This document shows positions 25,014 through 36,398 of a DNA stretch of 64,000 nucleotides, in pieces. The stretch spans positions 253,812,501 to 253,876,500 of the forward strand of contig NC_134137.1 of NCBI RefSeq assembly GCF_033958435.1, given 5' to 3'. Position numbers and translations under genes: made by a program. Source of the DNA: Carettochelys insculpta (Eukaryota; Chordata; Testudines; Carettochelyidae). Each line of letters opens with the position of its first letter. The first letter of the stretch is position 1. The notes under the pieces are model-generated. The model did no database searches and had not been told where the DNA came from. It saw nothing but the letters and a program-made list of their open reading frames with translations.

Positions 25014-26409
25014 TTCAGACCCACAAGTGTTCATTCATATAAAAATTTTGCCACAATACAGCACTATATGAATTGAAGTTGCTGTTAAACATAACACTAA
25101 TATAACTCCCTTTGCATTAAAAAAGCCATTGACATCTACGATATCAGTTCAAATCCAGCCTACGTCAGTAATGACAATAGTTTAGTACCTCATGTAGTTC
25201 CTTATGTGAAATTACTCGCTCTCAGTCTCTTTTCTAGTTGCAAATAATCTGGAAAAAATTAGCACCCCCCAGCTGCCATCCCTCACAAGCATTGTCATCA
25301 AAATGCAAGAACTGAGCATACTTGAAGAGTTAACCATTGGCACATCTTTAGAAGTGCTTCCAGCTGGCAAGAGCTGAGCATGATGGCAAGGCAGCAAGAA
25401 GTGCAGAGTCAGTGGTTAATTGTGACAGAGGGCTTGTGTTTCCATGCAGTCAATACAAACCCTTAATGATTACTACTGTCACAGCCCCTCCCTGCTTTAT
25501 GAAAATTGGCTTATAAATATGCGTAACTAAAAGATGCTTTCATCAAAATGCATCATGTGACAAATTTTTAAAGTTACAATCTGCTGAATGTATATAGTCT
25601 ATTTCTGTGCATGTATGATTCTTGTATGTAAATTTAGAAATGTGAAGTGTAAACCTGTTTATTAAATTTAGATGTGCTAACGAGGGCCATTCGTGATATT
25701 TTGGAAATGCAATGGCTTGGTACTCAAACTAAGCACCTGGGAATAGTCTTGGTTTTGGTTCTGCCAGGACATGGGGCAAAGCCACCTGATGCTGGACTCA
25801 TTTTGGATCTTGTACTTTTCTACTTAATGTGAGAAAAGTTCAAACTGAACACAGTAAGTTCCCACCTTGGGCAAAGGAAATATAAAAGAAGCAAACCACA
25901 CAATGAGGGAGTTGCCAGATACCAAGGGACATCTCCCTACACTCACTACACAAGCTGCCTGCCGGAAACATCCAAAACTGAACAGGGAAAGAACTGCGCC
26001 CAAGCTGGAAGGCTGTCGAGTTTGTGAAAAAAAGATGATTAGAACTACTGGCACGACAAAAATTTGCATGTAGCAGTTCTTAGTGTGGTAGGCTTAGCCG
26101 GTGTGTTTTGTTTTATTTTTTGCTTAGTAACTTACTTTGATATGTCTATTATCACTTGCATTCACTCACATCCTACTTTTTACACTTAAACTCCCCCAAA
26201 TTAATTTTGCCATCAAAACCAGTGTAAATAACTGTGCCTATCTGTTTCATTGATGGACAGAGCGAATCTCATGAACTTTCTGTAAAATTTTTATACGGAG
26301 TAAGATGTATTTCTTTGGGGCTTTGGTTCCTTTTGAGGGCTGTGATCCTGGATGCTGTCAAGGCCCGATAGCTGAGCCCTCTCACAGCTGAACTGGTTCA
26401 GCATCTATG
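25014..26409. other. Unique AT-rich DNA
   Basis: No gene, RNA or repeat is recognised in these 1.4 kb. Confidence 0.5.
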
Positions 26410-26700
26410 TCAAGGATGTGCAAAGTAGGGTACACATTCCCCAGTGGGGGCATGACATTTTGTAAGGGGGGGGCACAGTGTGGTCTGCTGCCTCCCCAAC
26501 CCTCTACACTTCCTCCCCCGTGGCCTCTGCCACTGCCATCACCCAGGGAATGCCCCAGCCCCGCCACTGGGCCAATCAGAATGTTCTGAGGCGCTGAGTC
26601 AAGCGGTGGGGCCAAGTTGGTGAGCTCCCACCTTGAAAAGGCAGCTGCAGTGGGCCCCGCACCCCATACATACTGGCTCCCAGGAACCCCCACCACCAAC
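26410..26700. mobile_element. Probable hAT-type element, left end
   Basis: CAAGGATGTGCAAAGTAGGG resembles the CAGGGGTGNGCAAAGTGGGG end seen at 55004. It is followed by CCCCAGTGGGGGCATGAC and GTAAGGGGGGGGCAC, matching the layout of that element. The right end is not identified, so the boundary is a guess. Confidence 0.45.
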
Positions 26701-27690
26701 ATGCTGGTGAGGAGGGCTTTTTTTGTTTTTAATGGATATTTGATTAACAAATATAAAGACACAACATGGTAACTGCTCAGAAACAAATATGATGGGATGA
26801 TGTCCTTCAATCCTGCCCCAGCGGGAAAAGGAAATCAGTCTCCATTAGCCCATTCAGTCATTGGCCTCTTGACTGAGACTAGCAATGAGGCGATCAGATC
26901 TGACAGTGGGATGGGTGTTGTTTTTTGCTACCTGCTTGTTTGTTTTAAGCAGAAGTCAGTTTTCCAAGCTATTGTAATTCTTTGGCTTTAATACCCTAGG
27001 CAGGGGTCCTGTCAATTCTTTCTCATTAGAAATGCAATCTTCCTGGCCATCTCTGCATTATAGATCCACCGGCACATCTCCTAGGTCTCCCACTGTCTCT
27101 TGTGACATGGTTTCTCATAATACTGGCATCATTTCACTTCCTCCCACTGCCCCCCCAGTACTCTCTTCCCAAGCACCCCGCCCACTTCATGAGCACCCCC
27201 CATTCCTTTCTGTGGTCCTCCCACAGACTGGGGGCCCCCAGCTAAATACAAGGCTGAAAAGTGGGACCTGACATAAAAAGTTTGCTCACACATGATCTAT
27301 GTTGCTCTGCTGGGGGAGTGTTACTCCAACTCTATATCTTGGCCGGGGAGACGAGAGCTTTTAGCTCAGCAGCACAAGATGGTGGCTGGTGGGGCACTCC
27401 AGAGGGCTGGCAAACAGGCGAAGTGGTACCATCAAAACAGTGGGTGACAGCCCTGGATCACTGTGATCTAACCCAGCACAACCACGTTCACTTAAAACCC
27501 TTTGGAAATCTTTACAAAATTGCTTTGTGAAAATCCTTACAAGAATAAAGAGTCACATACACATCGGTGTAATCGTAAGACAGAAAGGGGAAACAAACCT
27601 TTTTTGTTCTAACAGAACAGTAACTACTGGAGAATAAAACACCCTGTTAAACACCCAACAATCTGCCCTTTATATTGTGTCTGGAAAGTG
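26701..27690. other. Unique DNA with a pyrimidine-rich patch
   Basis: 27070-27250 is C/T-rich (CCACTGCCCCCCCAGTAC). No gene is recognised. Confidence 0.45.
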
Positions 27691-27907
27691 AACAACAACA
27701 AGAAGTCCTGTGGCACCTTATAGCCTAACAGATATTTTGGAGCATAAGCTTTCATGGGCAAAGACCCGCTTCGTCAGTTGCATCTGATGAAGCGGGTCTT
27801 TGCCCACAAAAGCTTATGCTCCAAAATATCTGTTTGTCTATAAGGTGCCACAGAACTTCTTGTTGTTCTCAAAGATACAGACTAACTCAGCTACCTCTCT
27901 GATACTT
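27691..27907 (+). mobile_element. Penelope-type 3' fragment in snap-back (inverted) form
   Basis: The left arm runs AACAAGAAGTCCTGTGGCACC ... GATATTTTGGAGCATAAGC ... AAAGACCCGCTTCGTCAG. After about a dozen bases, the right arm is its inverted copy, ending TTCTTGTTGTTCTC. It then continues CAGACTAACTCAGCTACC, the tail characteristic of sauropsid Penelope-like elements (the same ACTAAC...GCTACC tail occurs at 47130, inverted, and at 60605). Arms are about 85 bp with few mismatches. It is non-coding. Confidence 0.7.
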
Positions 27908-29031
27908 GTCTGCAAAGTGAGACTGAGGCTAAGTATCTTCAGAATCAGCAGTTAGAATGAGTTTTTGAACAAGTTTTTCTTTTTTTCCTGAACCCTGAAA
28001 ATACTCATCAACAGACTAACTAGGTTATATCTCATCTTGTTATTATAGTTCAGTTTCTCCCCTAGAATAGTGGTAGGCAAGATTTTTCATACCAAAAATA
28101 GTGGAATTAAAAATATTCGGGGAAGTCTCTGCAAAGTCTAAGTGATTGTTAGTAGAACAGGAAGCTTGTCATCTCACTGCTAGCACTCCAGATTGTACAG
28201 GCTTGTCTATACAAGAGTCAGTGCACAGCAGTCTGGTGGTGTAAATCTATAGCGCTCTAGCCTGCTGCACACAAAGTCATTGCGTGCTTTGTCTCCACTA
28301 TGGTTTTACACTGAGATAGCTAATGCACGTTATTTATCCCTTGGTAAACTAATTTCCGTCAAAGAAAAGCCTCTTGGGAAACTTGCATTGTCACTGCCCT
28401 GTTGTACTAATTTGGTTAAAAGCAGGGTACACGTTATGAGGATTATTAATCTAGCACTTCATGCACACACAAAACCCCATGGTTTGTTTAAAAAAAAATC
28501 CTTTCAGCACACAAAATTATCCTTGAACAGGAAGAAATTCCACAGTATTTAACCATTAAATTCAAAATTAATTTCTGTGACTTGGGATGTCTCTGTAAGA
28601 GCTGAAGATGTTCACCGGGGTGAGCATGCACCCAACAGAGGGCCTCCTTCAAGTTCAGTGTCATCACAAATTCTTCTCTGACTACGGACAGCTGGATTAA
28701 CTAACAGATATGTATAAAGTCAGGCTTCCTTTAAGGTAAATGTAGAACTAAAACATCTTAAAGGCTCATTATGCCAAGATATATAAATATTTCCCAGCTA
28801 ATGTTCTTTTCCACCTAACAGGCAGCCTTTTTGAAAGCACTCCTGGGTTTCAGACAGAGTTTAAATATTTGAAAATGAAAGCGTTTTGATGAAATTCTAT
28901 GGTATTAGGTACATTATGTTCCCTGAAATATGTGGACACTTACTCAGCAGCATTTATACACCAGAAGTTTCCAGAACATCTTTACTTCTTACTAAGTAAC
29001 TCTTTCCATCTGAGTACTTTAAAAATATGTC
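27908..29031. other. Unique DNA; one transposon-like patch
   Basis: 28200-28340 begins GGCTTGTCTATACAAGAGTC and contains GGTGTAAATCTATAGCGC. The opening resembles the TGTCTACAC ends of the DNA transposons nearby and may be a fragment of one. Otherwise nothing is recognised. Confidence 0.35.
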
Positions 29032-29074
29032 CCCTTAAAATGGGAAGGCAAACAGAGCCTTCCCATTTTAAGGG
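29032..29074. repeat. Perfect 18-bp inverted repeat with 7-nt loop
   Basis: CCCTTAAAATGGGAAGGC at 29032-29049 is followed by the loop AAACAGA and the exact reverse complement at 29057-29074. It is not part of any transposon I can recognise. Confidence 0.95.
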
Positions 29075-29189
29075 TTAGGAACCAAGGCCTTGACGCTTAC
29101 ACATCCTCAATATTATTTATGAGCGTGTTGTCCCACAGATGTTAATAAGACAACCCAAATTTGTAAAGTTAAGCATACACATAAGCATT

Positions 29190-29295
29190 TTCAGGATTGG
29201 GGGCTAAAATAACTTGCCCAAGGTCACATGGCAAGTCCATCGTGGAACTGAAAATAGAATCCAAAGGTCTAGCACTCCAGTTTTAACCATCTTCT
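29190..29295 (-). mobile_element. MIR-type SINE fragment
   Basis: AACTTGCCCAAGGTCACATGG is the reverse-strand MIR core signature. It is followed by GGAACTGAAAATAGAATCC and CTAGCACTCCAGTTTTAACC in the expected order. Confidence 0.75.
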
Positions 29296-29299
29296 AGAC

Positions 29300-29826
29300 T
29301 AGGGGTCTGCAACCTGTGGCTCCAGAGCTACATGCCGCTCTTTAAGGACTTTTTTGTGGCTCCCAATGCTATAATTGCAAAGTACAAAAAACAAACAAAC
29401 AAAAAACCCCCCTTGCGATTAATTTTAATAAATGGTGAACATCTAAAAGCCCAAAAATGAACAATTCATGTCTAAATAGCAAATGATATGTGATCTTGAA
29501 ATGTTAGCTAACTCCCCCCTAGTATTCCCCTAGAGAGAAAGAAGGTTTGGGAGTGAAAGTCAGGAGGACAGTGGTACAAACACACATGTAAAGTGTGAGA
29601 AAATAGAATATGTACAAAGGTTGTGAACGTCCTGCAGTAAACATGTATCACATCACAAATTGTTGCGTGCCCGCTGTTCTTAAAGTAGGGGTTACAATGA
29701 GTACAGTCTGACATTATTTATTAAGGACTGTCTTGTATTCACAGGCATTGCGGGTCTTGAATTATTGATTTTTTTACTGAATTGGAAAAAATGGCTCTTC
29801 TTGCTATTTCAATTGCTGACCCCCTG
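29300..29826. mobile_element. hAT-type element, 527 bp
   Basis: The ends TAGGGGTCTGCAACC and GCTGACCCCCTG are inverted repeats. GGCTCCAGAGCTACATGCCGC near the left and AATGGCTCTTCTTGC near the right follow the known layout of such elements, where subterminal copies of 'GTGGCTC' recur. The 8-bp flanks TTCTAGAC and CTGTAAAC match at five of eight positions. No transposase is retained. Confidence 0.7.
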
Positions 29827-29834
29827 CTGTAAAC

Positions 29835-30980
29835 TATAGTTTCAGTTATTTTCAAAAATATTCTTTTCTACTATGTAAGGTAAGTACTAAACATGGTGAT
29901 TAAGAAAAATAACAAACTTCACTACTGTCAAGAGCTCCAGTCCTGCTGACACTTAGCTCATGTATAATTTTACTCATCTTCATAGTCTCACTAATGACAA
30001 TGGAACTATTCACCAAAGTTAAAGTTAGGCAGATGACTAAATCTTTACGTAAAAGCCTCTGAAGTTGATAGGTCCGAAAGTGAACATACCATTTTTCCAG
30101 ATGTTTGCGTGTAATAGTGTGGCTTCTCCCCAGAAAGGAAAATAGTTTAGTGCTAGTCTATATTTGAAAAACACCTTAATACTAACAGTTCAAGCAGTCA
30201 GATGAAACTATAAAGAAATTTTAAAAAAACCCACTATGTGAGTAGAATGTGCGGAGGGAGCTTATTTCTGCAGGAAGCAGATTTCTGAGTAAATTTTGAA
30301 GAGGCTACAGGCATAGAAATAGATGTTTGCTGAAGATGAAAAAAACCCAGTATATCAGTATATATGTGCATTATAAGTGCCATTCTCCTCTTAGCTGTGA
30401 AGCTATTAGATATCATGATTACACATCTCTCCTGGAAGAAAGACAGAGTGCATCAAATTTCTGAAAACAATAAAAATGAAGTCAGTCTTTTTAATTCCAC
30501 TCAATGCAGTAATTCTTTAGGCTGAACAAAATGGTTAGCCTTCAGAAAGTTCTCATGATTGCTACTGAGTGAATCACTTAGAAAAACGTGAACTGATTCA
30601 CTGGTTCAGGGTGAAACAGAATCTCACATACACATCTCAGATTATCTTGGCTTTCTCTAATTTGGAGAGGTTGGTGACAAATAATCTGAATCTTGTTCTA
30701 TTTAACAGTCATACCCAAAACACTTATCTTACTGAACACGTGGGACTTTCAACACAGTTCCACACCAGAAAATAGAAACAAAGCTCCTAGCATTTAAAGG
30801 TGATCTACTCATTATGTACAATATGTCTATCATATGCATACACACTTTTCTGTTTACATGTCAATATGAAAACTGCTGCAGCAAGTGTATTTCATGTCAT
30901 CACCCAGTTTGTTCGGTAGAAACTAAGGATCACTTTAAACTTCTTGCAAAATTGTGGTGGTAGTAGTGGTGATGGTGCAA
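29835..30980. other. Unique AT-rich DNA
   Basis: No supportable feature is seen. Confidence 0.5.
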
Positions 30981-30984
30981 TGAG

Positions 30985-33440
30985 TTCAATGGAGAAGCTA
31001 CACTGTCACTTTTTGTGGGTCCAGAGATGAGACTAAAGACTAATTTTGGACCTGCAACCCCAAACTCAAGCTGCACTTGGGAAGGCAACTGTAGACGAAT
31101 GTGCAGTTTTGAAGCTTTATGGCTCATGAGTCTCTCCTTGATTGCAACAGTCCAGGAGCACTGTCCTTCGGTCCAAAGTGGCAGAGCTGCCACCATTAGC
31201 TCTTGTCATGGGCATGCTGAGGTCAACATTGCAAGTTTGAAGGCAGATCTTATGACTGTCTTTGTACTGTTTTCTTATGGTGCTCTTAAAATAAGCTCCA
31301 GTTTGCAATTCTCTGTTAAAAAGATTGCATTTGGTAGTCTACTGTCAAACATAGGGACCTCATTTCAGCTCCACTCTTGACAGAAACATTTCCAAGCATG
31401 TGATATTTCAGCATTTGAGGACCTACGTGTTTAGAACCAAATCTTCCTTTTACCTACTGCAGGCATCATGGAGGGGATTGGTCCAACTGGTTTTATATGG
31501 TGTCAATACTCCAACACTCCAAATATCACTGCAACAGAAAAGTTCAGTGATGACCACTGCATGGTGAAAGTCACACTTTGTTTGACTAGAGAGGATGCTA
31601 GAGAGGATGCTGAAGTTTTCCAAAGGCACCACTGGCTGCAGCAAGGCTCTTTGTAATGTCATCAGTTTCATGAAACAACATTGCCTCACTAGCTAAATTT
31701 GTCAACAACCTTGAGTAGTACTTAACTGGATTAGTTGCAGTACTTTTTGGTTGAGGCTAGAGCTAGACCACTGACATCTTTCTTCTTTAGGCTGATGGTT
31801 ATCAAAAACATTTTGCTGTTCATGAAAGAAGAGTTGGTGAGTAACTATGTCCCTGAAGTTGTGGGCCAACATAGTGCAATCATAAGACAACTATTGGACA
31901 AACTGCAGTTCACTAAAATTTTGTTTGCCGGGAAGATAATACAGATTCAAAAGATCTCTATCCATACAGTGCTTATATAAATGCCCAAACCAATGTCCCT
32001 GAATGCATCTATTAGAACAGCTTCAAAGAAGATGCTAAATAACATCCAAGCAAGAGCACAGCCTCAGTAACAGCAAGCATTGATCAAGGATATGAACCTG
32101 CATTCCCACATGAAAATATTTAATAACACTGACAAAGTGATCAGGGGAACCAAACTTGTAGAGGGGTGTCTAGAGTCCATCCTATTTACAAGATCAAAGT
32201 CCTTAGTAAGAGTACCTAGAGCACATTGGATCTTGAATCTGCATGTGACGTTTCTCCAGAATTTGTCAGAGTGCAGAGATCATGGCTGAAGTATTTCACA
32301 CTGTACTGAACCCACACTGGCTTTCAGGTGTTATCTTGTCTGCAAATTGATCAACAGGACATGGGCAAGCAGCTCCCCTACATGGGCACAGAGAAAGATA
32401 CCACAAGGACTGTCACAAGAAGTGTGATTATAAAAATAAAAGTGAAAGATGAAAACATATTTAAAGCTCCTCTGGTTTAGACTGGTTTAGGTTCCCAAAA
32501 CCTCAACTGGACACCAGCAAGTTTCCTGATTAGCTCATGGCTCCTACATTTAGATCCACCTATTTCAATTGGACTTCTCCTTGACAGATTTCCATATTTC
32601 AAGCACGTTTGGTGGATTGAGAAGCTGAACTGGAAACTGTTCAGGATCATCAAGTGTTGATGCTGATCTGGTCAATAGGCAGTTCAGAACCTGCAAGTGT
32701 TCAGCCCCACCAGATTTGTTCACTAGTGGGTCAACAGTAGTGATTTGCCTGCATTGCAGATTGCAGGCTCTGCATTGTCATCAGCTAATCAAAAACATTT
32801 GGAGTCTCTCTGGTCTGCTGCTGATTTTTTTTTTTTCATATTCTACCACCGGCTCTTCCTGGGGTGAGCCTTAGCTTGCACATTACAATTTTCATGTTAA
32901 TAAGCCATTTTTCTAACACATCAGGTTTTAACATTTGTTGATAACATGTGAAGACCATATATGGGTGTCATGACCTGACTTTATGGCCTTGTCAAATTCT
33001 ATGTCAAACTTTTCTTTGAACTCGTCAGAACATGTCATCATGACGTGTGCATAAGTACTCATGACTGTTACAAAATGCGTAGATGTTAAATTAAGGTGAA
33101 GGAACACCAGGAAATCATCTATTCCTTTTGGTACACAATCAAGTGTCATTGCAATAGATGTCCATGTAGCAACTCTGACCCCATTCCCTGTCATCTCTCT
33201 CCCAAGGACTTTCCCATCTAATGTGACTGCAGCACTGACCTTCTCAAGATGGGACTTGCTTGGAAGATCTGTTTCATTCAGAGAAACTATATCAATGTTG
33301 TATTTGTTATCTCTTTATCTCTGAAAATTAAAGTTAACCTTTTGAGTCACCAGCATCATCAGAGTGCAGTCATTCCAGGATGTAAAGTTCTGTGTTCTTT
33401 GTGCAGGATGTTGCTTTTTATGGCACAGTTGGATAACCAG
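30985..33440 (-). mobile_element. Non-LTR retrotransposon (LINE), nearly full ORF2 span, decayed
   Basis: Read on the minus strand, the order is apurinic-type endonuclease (33,440-32,930), a linker (32,900-32,300), reverse transcriptase (about 32,300-31,560) and a C-terminal region (31,550-31,000). This is the layout of a single long LINE ORF2. It is an inactive fossil. A related C-terminal fragment lies at 46375-46805. The clade (RTE-like or another APE-type lineage) cannot be fixed by eye; it is not the CR1 family whose short 3' tails occur elsewhere in the window. Exact ends and target duplication were not found. Confidence 0.7.
31560..33440 (-). pseudogene. LINE ORF2 fossil: endonuclease and reverse transcriptase
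   Basis: In an intact element this protein nicks DNA and copies RNA into it. Endonuclease segment: NIDIVSLNET (about 33,280-33,310), CVPKGIDDFLVFLHLNL (near 33,110) and VTVMSTYAHVMMTCSDEFKE (near 33,040) align in order with the family's ALSETR-type, PQGINDR-type and ISAYAP-type positions. Reverse transcriptase segment: DCTMLAHNFRDIV (near 31,870), then in a shifted frame ITISLKKKDV (near 31,790). The usual FADD active-site box is altered here. SGAFGKLQHPL follows at about 31,630, the normal post-RT motif. Several frameshifts and stop codons exclude function. Confidence 0.7.
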
Positions 33441-33868
33441 CTAGTTGCAGCATACTAAGATGTTAACAAATGAAGCCAGCAATGATACAGGGATCTTCTT
33501 CCCTCCATTTTCTGGACTGGAGAGAGCAGTGCTATCCCTAAAGGGGAAGCCATGGACACAAGTTGTCTCTTCAACTCAGTGATGAACCATCATTCTTTCA
33601 CCACTTGTAATGCACATTTATGACTAGGGTCCCCCCAGCACCATCCCCTGCCTACCCTTGTTGTTATTTGTCCATCACCATAAGACTCTCAAAGAACAGA
33701 ATGAGTGAAGAGTTAGAAAGGAATTGTTGTCTGAAGTGCACAAATAGTTGTGTGAAGTGGTACTATGTTGTGCAGATCTAGCAACACTCTCTTGTCTTAG
33801 TTGGCCATTCTGTCCACTGATACAGAAGGCTGTAATAGATGTGCTGACTAACAAAGACGCACCACTTT

Positions 33869-34299
33869 GGCTGTGTCTACACTACAGAGATCTTTCAAAA
33901 GAAGCTCTTCTGGAAGATCTCATTTGAAAGAGCTTCTCTTGAAAGAGTGAGTCCACACACACAAAGGCATATTAAAAGAAAGATCTGCTCTTTCGAAGGA
34001 GAGTGTCCACACAGCCCCCACTCTTTCAAAGAACAGGCCAGGGATCCAAAATGAAGACTGTTCTTTCAAAAGAAGGACCCTGCAGAGCACCTACACATGT
34101 TTTCTTTCATAAGAAGCTTTCGAAAGGGGGTGGTCTTCTTGAAACGGGAAAGGAAGAGTGATTTCGAAAGGACCACCACATTCTTTCGAATTACATTCAA
34201 AAGAATGCTTTTTGTGTGCAGACACTCCATGGGCTTTTTTGAAAGAGCCCCCTTCTTTCGAAAAATCTTTTGAAAGAACTTGCTAATGTAGATGCAGCC
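33869..34299. mobile_element. Harbinger-like MITE, 431 bp, second family
   Basis: It starts GGCTGTGTCTACACTACAG and ends TAATGTAGATGCAGCC, an inverted repeat. The interior consists of repeated TCTTTCAAAAGA/TTTCGAAAG palindromic modules rather than the TTCGAAGTAG modules of the 711-bp family. The start matches the end of the transposase element at 1-1032, where TTTCAAAG/TTCCAAAG modules are also found. Flanking triplets do not match well. It is non-coding. Confidence 0.7.
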
Positions 34300-34785
34300 C
34301 CTGTGAGGGACAGGAGAAACAACAGAGACACTTGCATGCAGAATACTTGAAGACCAAAGAGAAGTGGTACTGTTCCTGGTTGGGTTAGCAGTGTCAAAGC
34401 TTGCCTGCTAACAGCACTGCAGTCTAAAGCAGAAAGTGGCTGCTCCACTGAAATCCATGGCCCATGTCAGCCCTGCTTTCAATACAGAGTATGTCTTGTA
34501 GGCCAGCTGTTTACCATGGTTATGGAGTCTGGTCTGCCCCAACATGGACAGCTTTTTCTCTGGTCCCTAATCCTTGACCTATATGGCTGGAAGGGACCTA
34601 CCAGCTATTAAACTCCCCAATGCACAGCTCATAGGAAACTCACAAGCCTTCTCACCACATCTAGGTGCAACCATCAAGAAAAGTCACACACACTTAACAT
34701 CCCACCTCCCCTCACCTTCAGTTCCTGTATCTGATTTATCAGTTTTTATTTCAATTTTTTTTTATCTTTGTACTATATAACTGGG

Positions 34786-34822
34786 TCTGGACTGGAAATG
34801 CTATAGATCTGAAGAACCGAGT
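34786..34822 (+). mobile_element. Penelope-type fragment, left of an inserted MITE
   Basis: CTATAGATCTGAAGAACCGAGT corresponds to the GTCTGAAGAAGTGGGTCTGTCCC region of the Penelope-like element at 42540. It is interrupted exactly at AGT by MITE copy 4 and continues at 35548. Confidence 0.65.
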
Positions 34823-35547
34823 AGCTATGTCTATACGTGTATGCTACATCGAAATACCTTATTTCGATGTAGCGAAATCGAAATAAGCTATTTCAATGAA
34901 TAGCGTCTACACGTCCTCCAGGGCTGGTGCCGTCAACGTTCAACTTCGACGTTGGGCAGCACCACATCGAAGTAGGCGCTGCAGGGGAGCGTCTACACAC
35001 CAAAGTGGCCCACATCGAAATAAGGGTGCCAGGAACAGCTGCAGACAGGGTCACAGGGTGGACTAGCACTTCCTGGGCAACAGCAAGCTGCTCCCTTAAA
35101 GGGCCCCTCCCAGACACACTTGCACTAAACAGCACAAGATCCACAGAGCTGACAACTGGTTGCAGACCCTGTGCATGCAGCATGGATCCCCAGCTGCAGC
35201 AGCAGCAGCAGCCAGAAGCCCTGGGCTAAGGGCTGCTGCACACGGTGACCATAGAGCCCCGCAGGGGCTGGAGAGAGCGTCTCTCAACCCCTCAGCTGAT
35301 GGCCGCCATGGTGGACCCCACTATTTCAATGTTGCGGGACGCGGATCGGCTACACGTGCCCTACTTCGACATTCAAAGTTGAAGTAGGGAGCTATTCCCA
35401 TCTCCTGATGGGGATAGCAACTTTGACGTCTTGCTGCCTTACATCAATTTCAACTTCAAAATAGTGCTCGCCACGTGTAGATGTGGCGGGCGCTATTTTG
35501 AATTTGGCGCGGTTACTTCGAAGTAGCCGGGATGTGTAGATGGGGCT
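34823..35547 (+). mobile_element. Harbinger-like MITE, copy 4 (725 bp), nested in Penelope
   Basis: The ends AGCTATGTCTATACGTG and GTGTAGATGGGGCT are flanked by a perfect AGT duplication (34820-34822 and 35548-35550). It is the most diverged copy of the six; the 121-codon frame is broken after about 75 codons (35160-35387). Plus orientation by the internal CAGCAGCAG block. Removing it rejoins a continuous Penelope-type sequence. Confidence 0.85.
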
Positions 35548-35632
35548 AGTCTGTCCCACAAAAGGTCATCACCTGATAAATCATTTTGTTAGCCTTTAAA
35601 GTGCTACATGACTGCAGTTTTGTTTTATACTT
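35548..35632 (+). mobile_element. Penelope-type fragment, right of the MITE
   Basis: CTGTCCCACAAAAGGTCATC, CCTGATAAATCATTTTGTTAG and AAAGTGCTACATGACTGC parallel the 3' terminal stretch of the element ending at 42637. Confidence 0.75.
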
Positions 35633-36395
35633 AAAACTAAGCATGTGAGCAGTCCTAGCAAATTAAAATGGACCAATCATGCTCTGATGGACACCCCTTC
35701 CACTTGCATTATGGAAAATGGTTTATGACTATAACAATATACTTAACTCAGCAATGCTTTGGACAAAATACCTCTTGTAACCTATCATTTTCACTGGCAT
35801 AATCGGCTAGATCTGTAAATCCTTTTTTCGTACAGCTATTGTTTTTGTAGTTGAAGTTATAAAGTATTGTCTCTATATTTGTGTTCAAAACGTTTGTCTC
35901 TGTGAAGACCTCAACAGCAGGTGTGGTTGCCCTCTTGTTAGGATATGGCTTGTGAAGGGATAGCAGTACTTAACCAATAAAAGGCCTTTAACGCTGGGGG
36001 GGAGGGGGAAATTCACATCTGCAGAACTATGCTGTCTACATTTTGACTATCAAGCAGGCAATGGCTGAGTGCTTTAAAAGGAGAGGGACAGATGAATTCA
36101 CTCATATGGCAGTCTGCATCTTGGAGAATACTTTTATACAGAGGGAACGATGAAATTCCCCGCACAGGGGAAAGGTATAAAGAGGCCCCTGGGGCTCCTC
36201 CATCTTTGGTCTTCAGACTGCCTTGGAAATTGCCTGACACACCCAAGAAAGACAGAGAAGTTTACTGGAGACCCAGTAAATCAAGCCCAGTGTAAATTGT
36301 TATTACATGGGGAGGGCTACCACTGTGGATATCTCCCTTTCATTGACAAAGGGAGCTTAGCTAATGAGCCCTCCCTGTGCAAACCTTTTGCACAC
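35633..36395. other. Unique DNA, nothing recognised
   Basis: No gene or repeat that I can support. Confidence 0.5.
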
Positions 36396-36398
36396 AGA

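Noticed and set aside
30930..31196. His-rich frame ending HHHHYYHH as a metal-binding protein
   Set aside because: The His run comes from a GTGGTGGTAGTAGTGGTGATGG simple repeat at the LINE 3' end.
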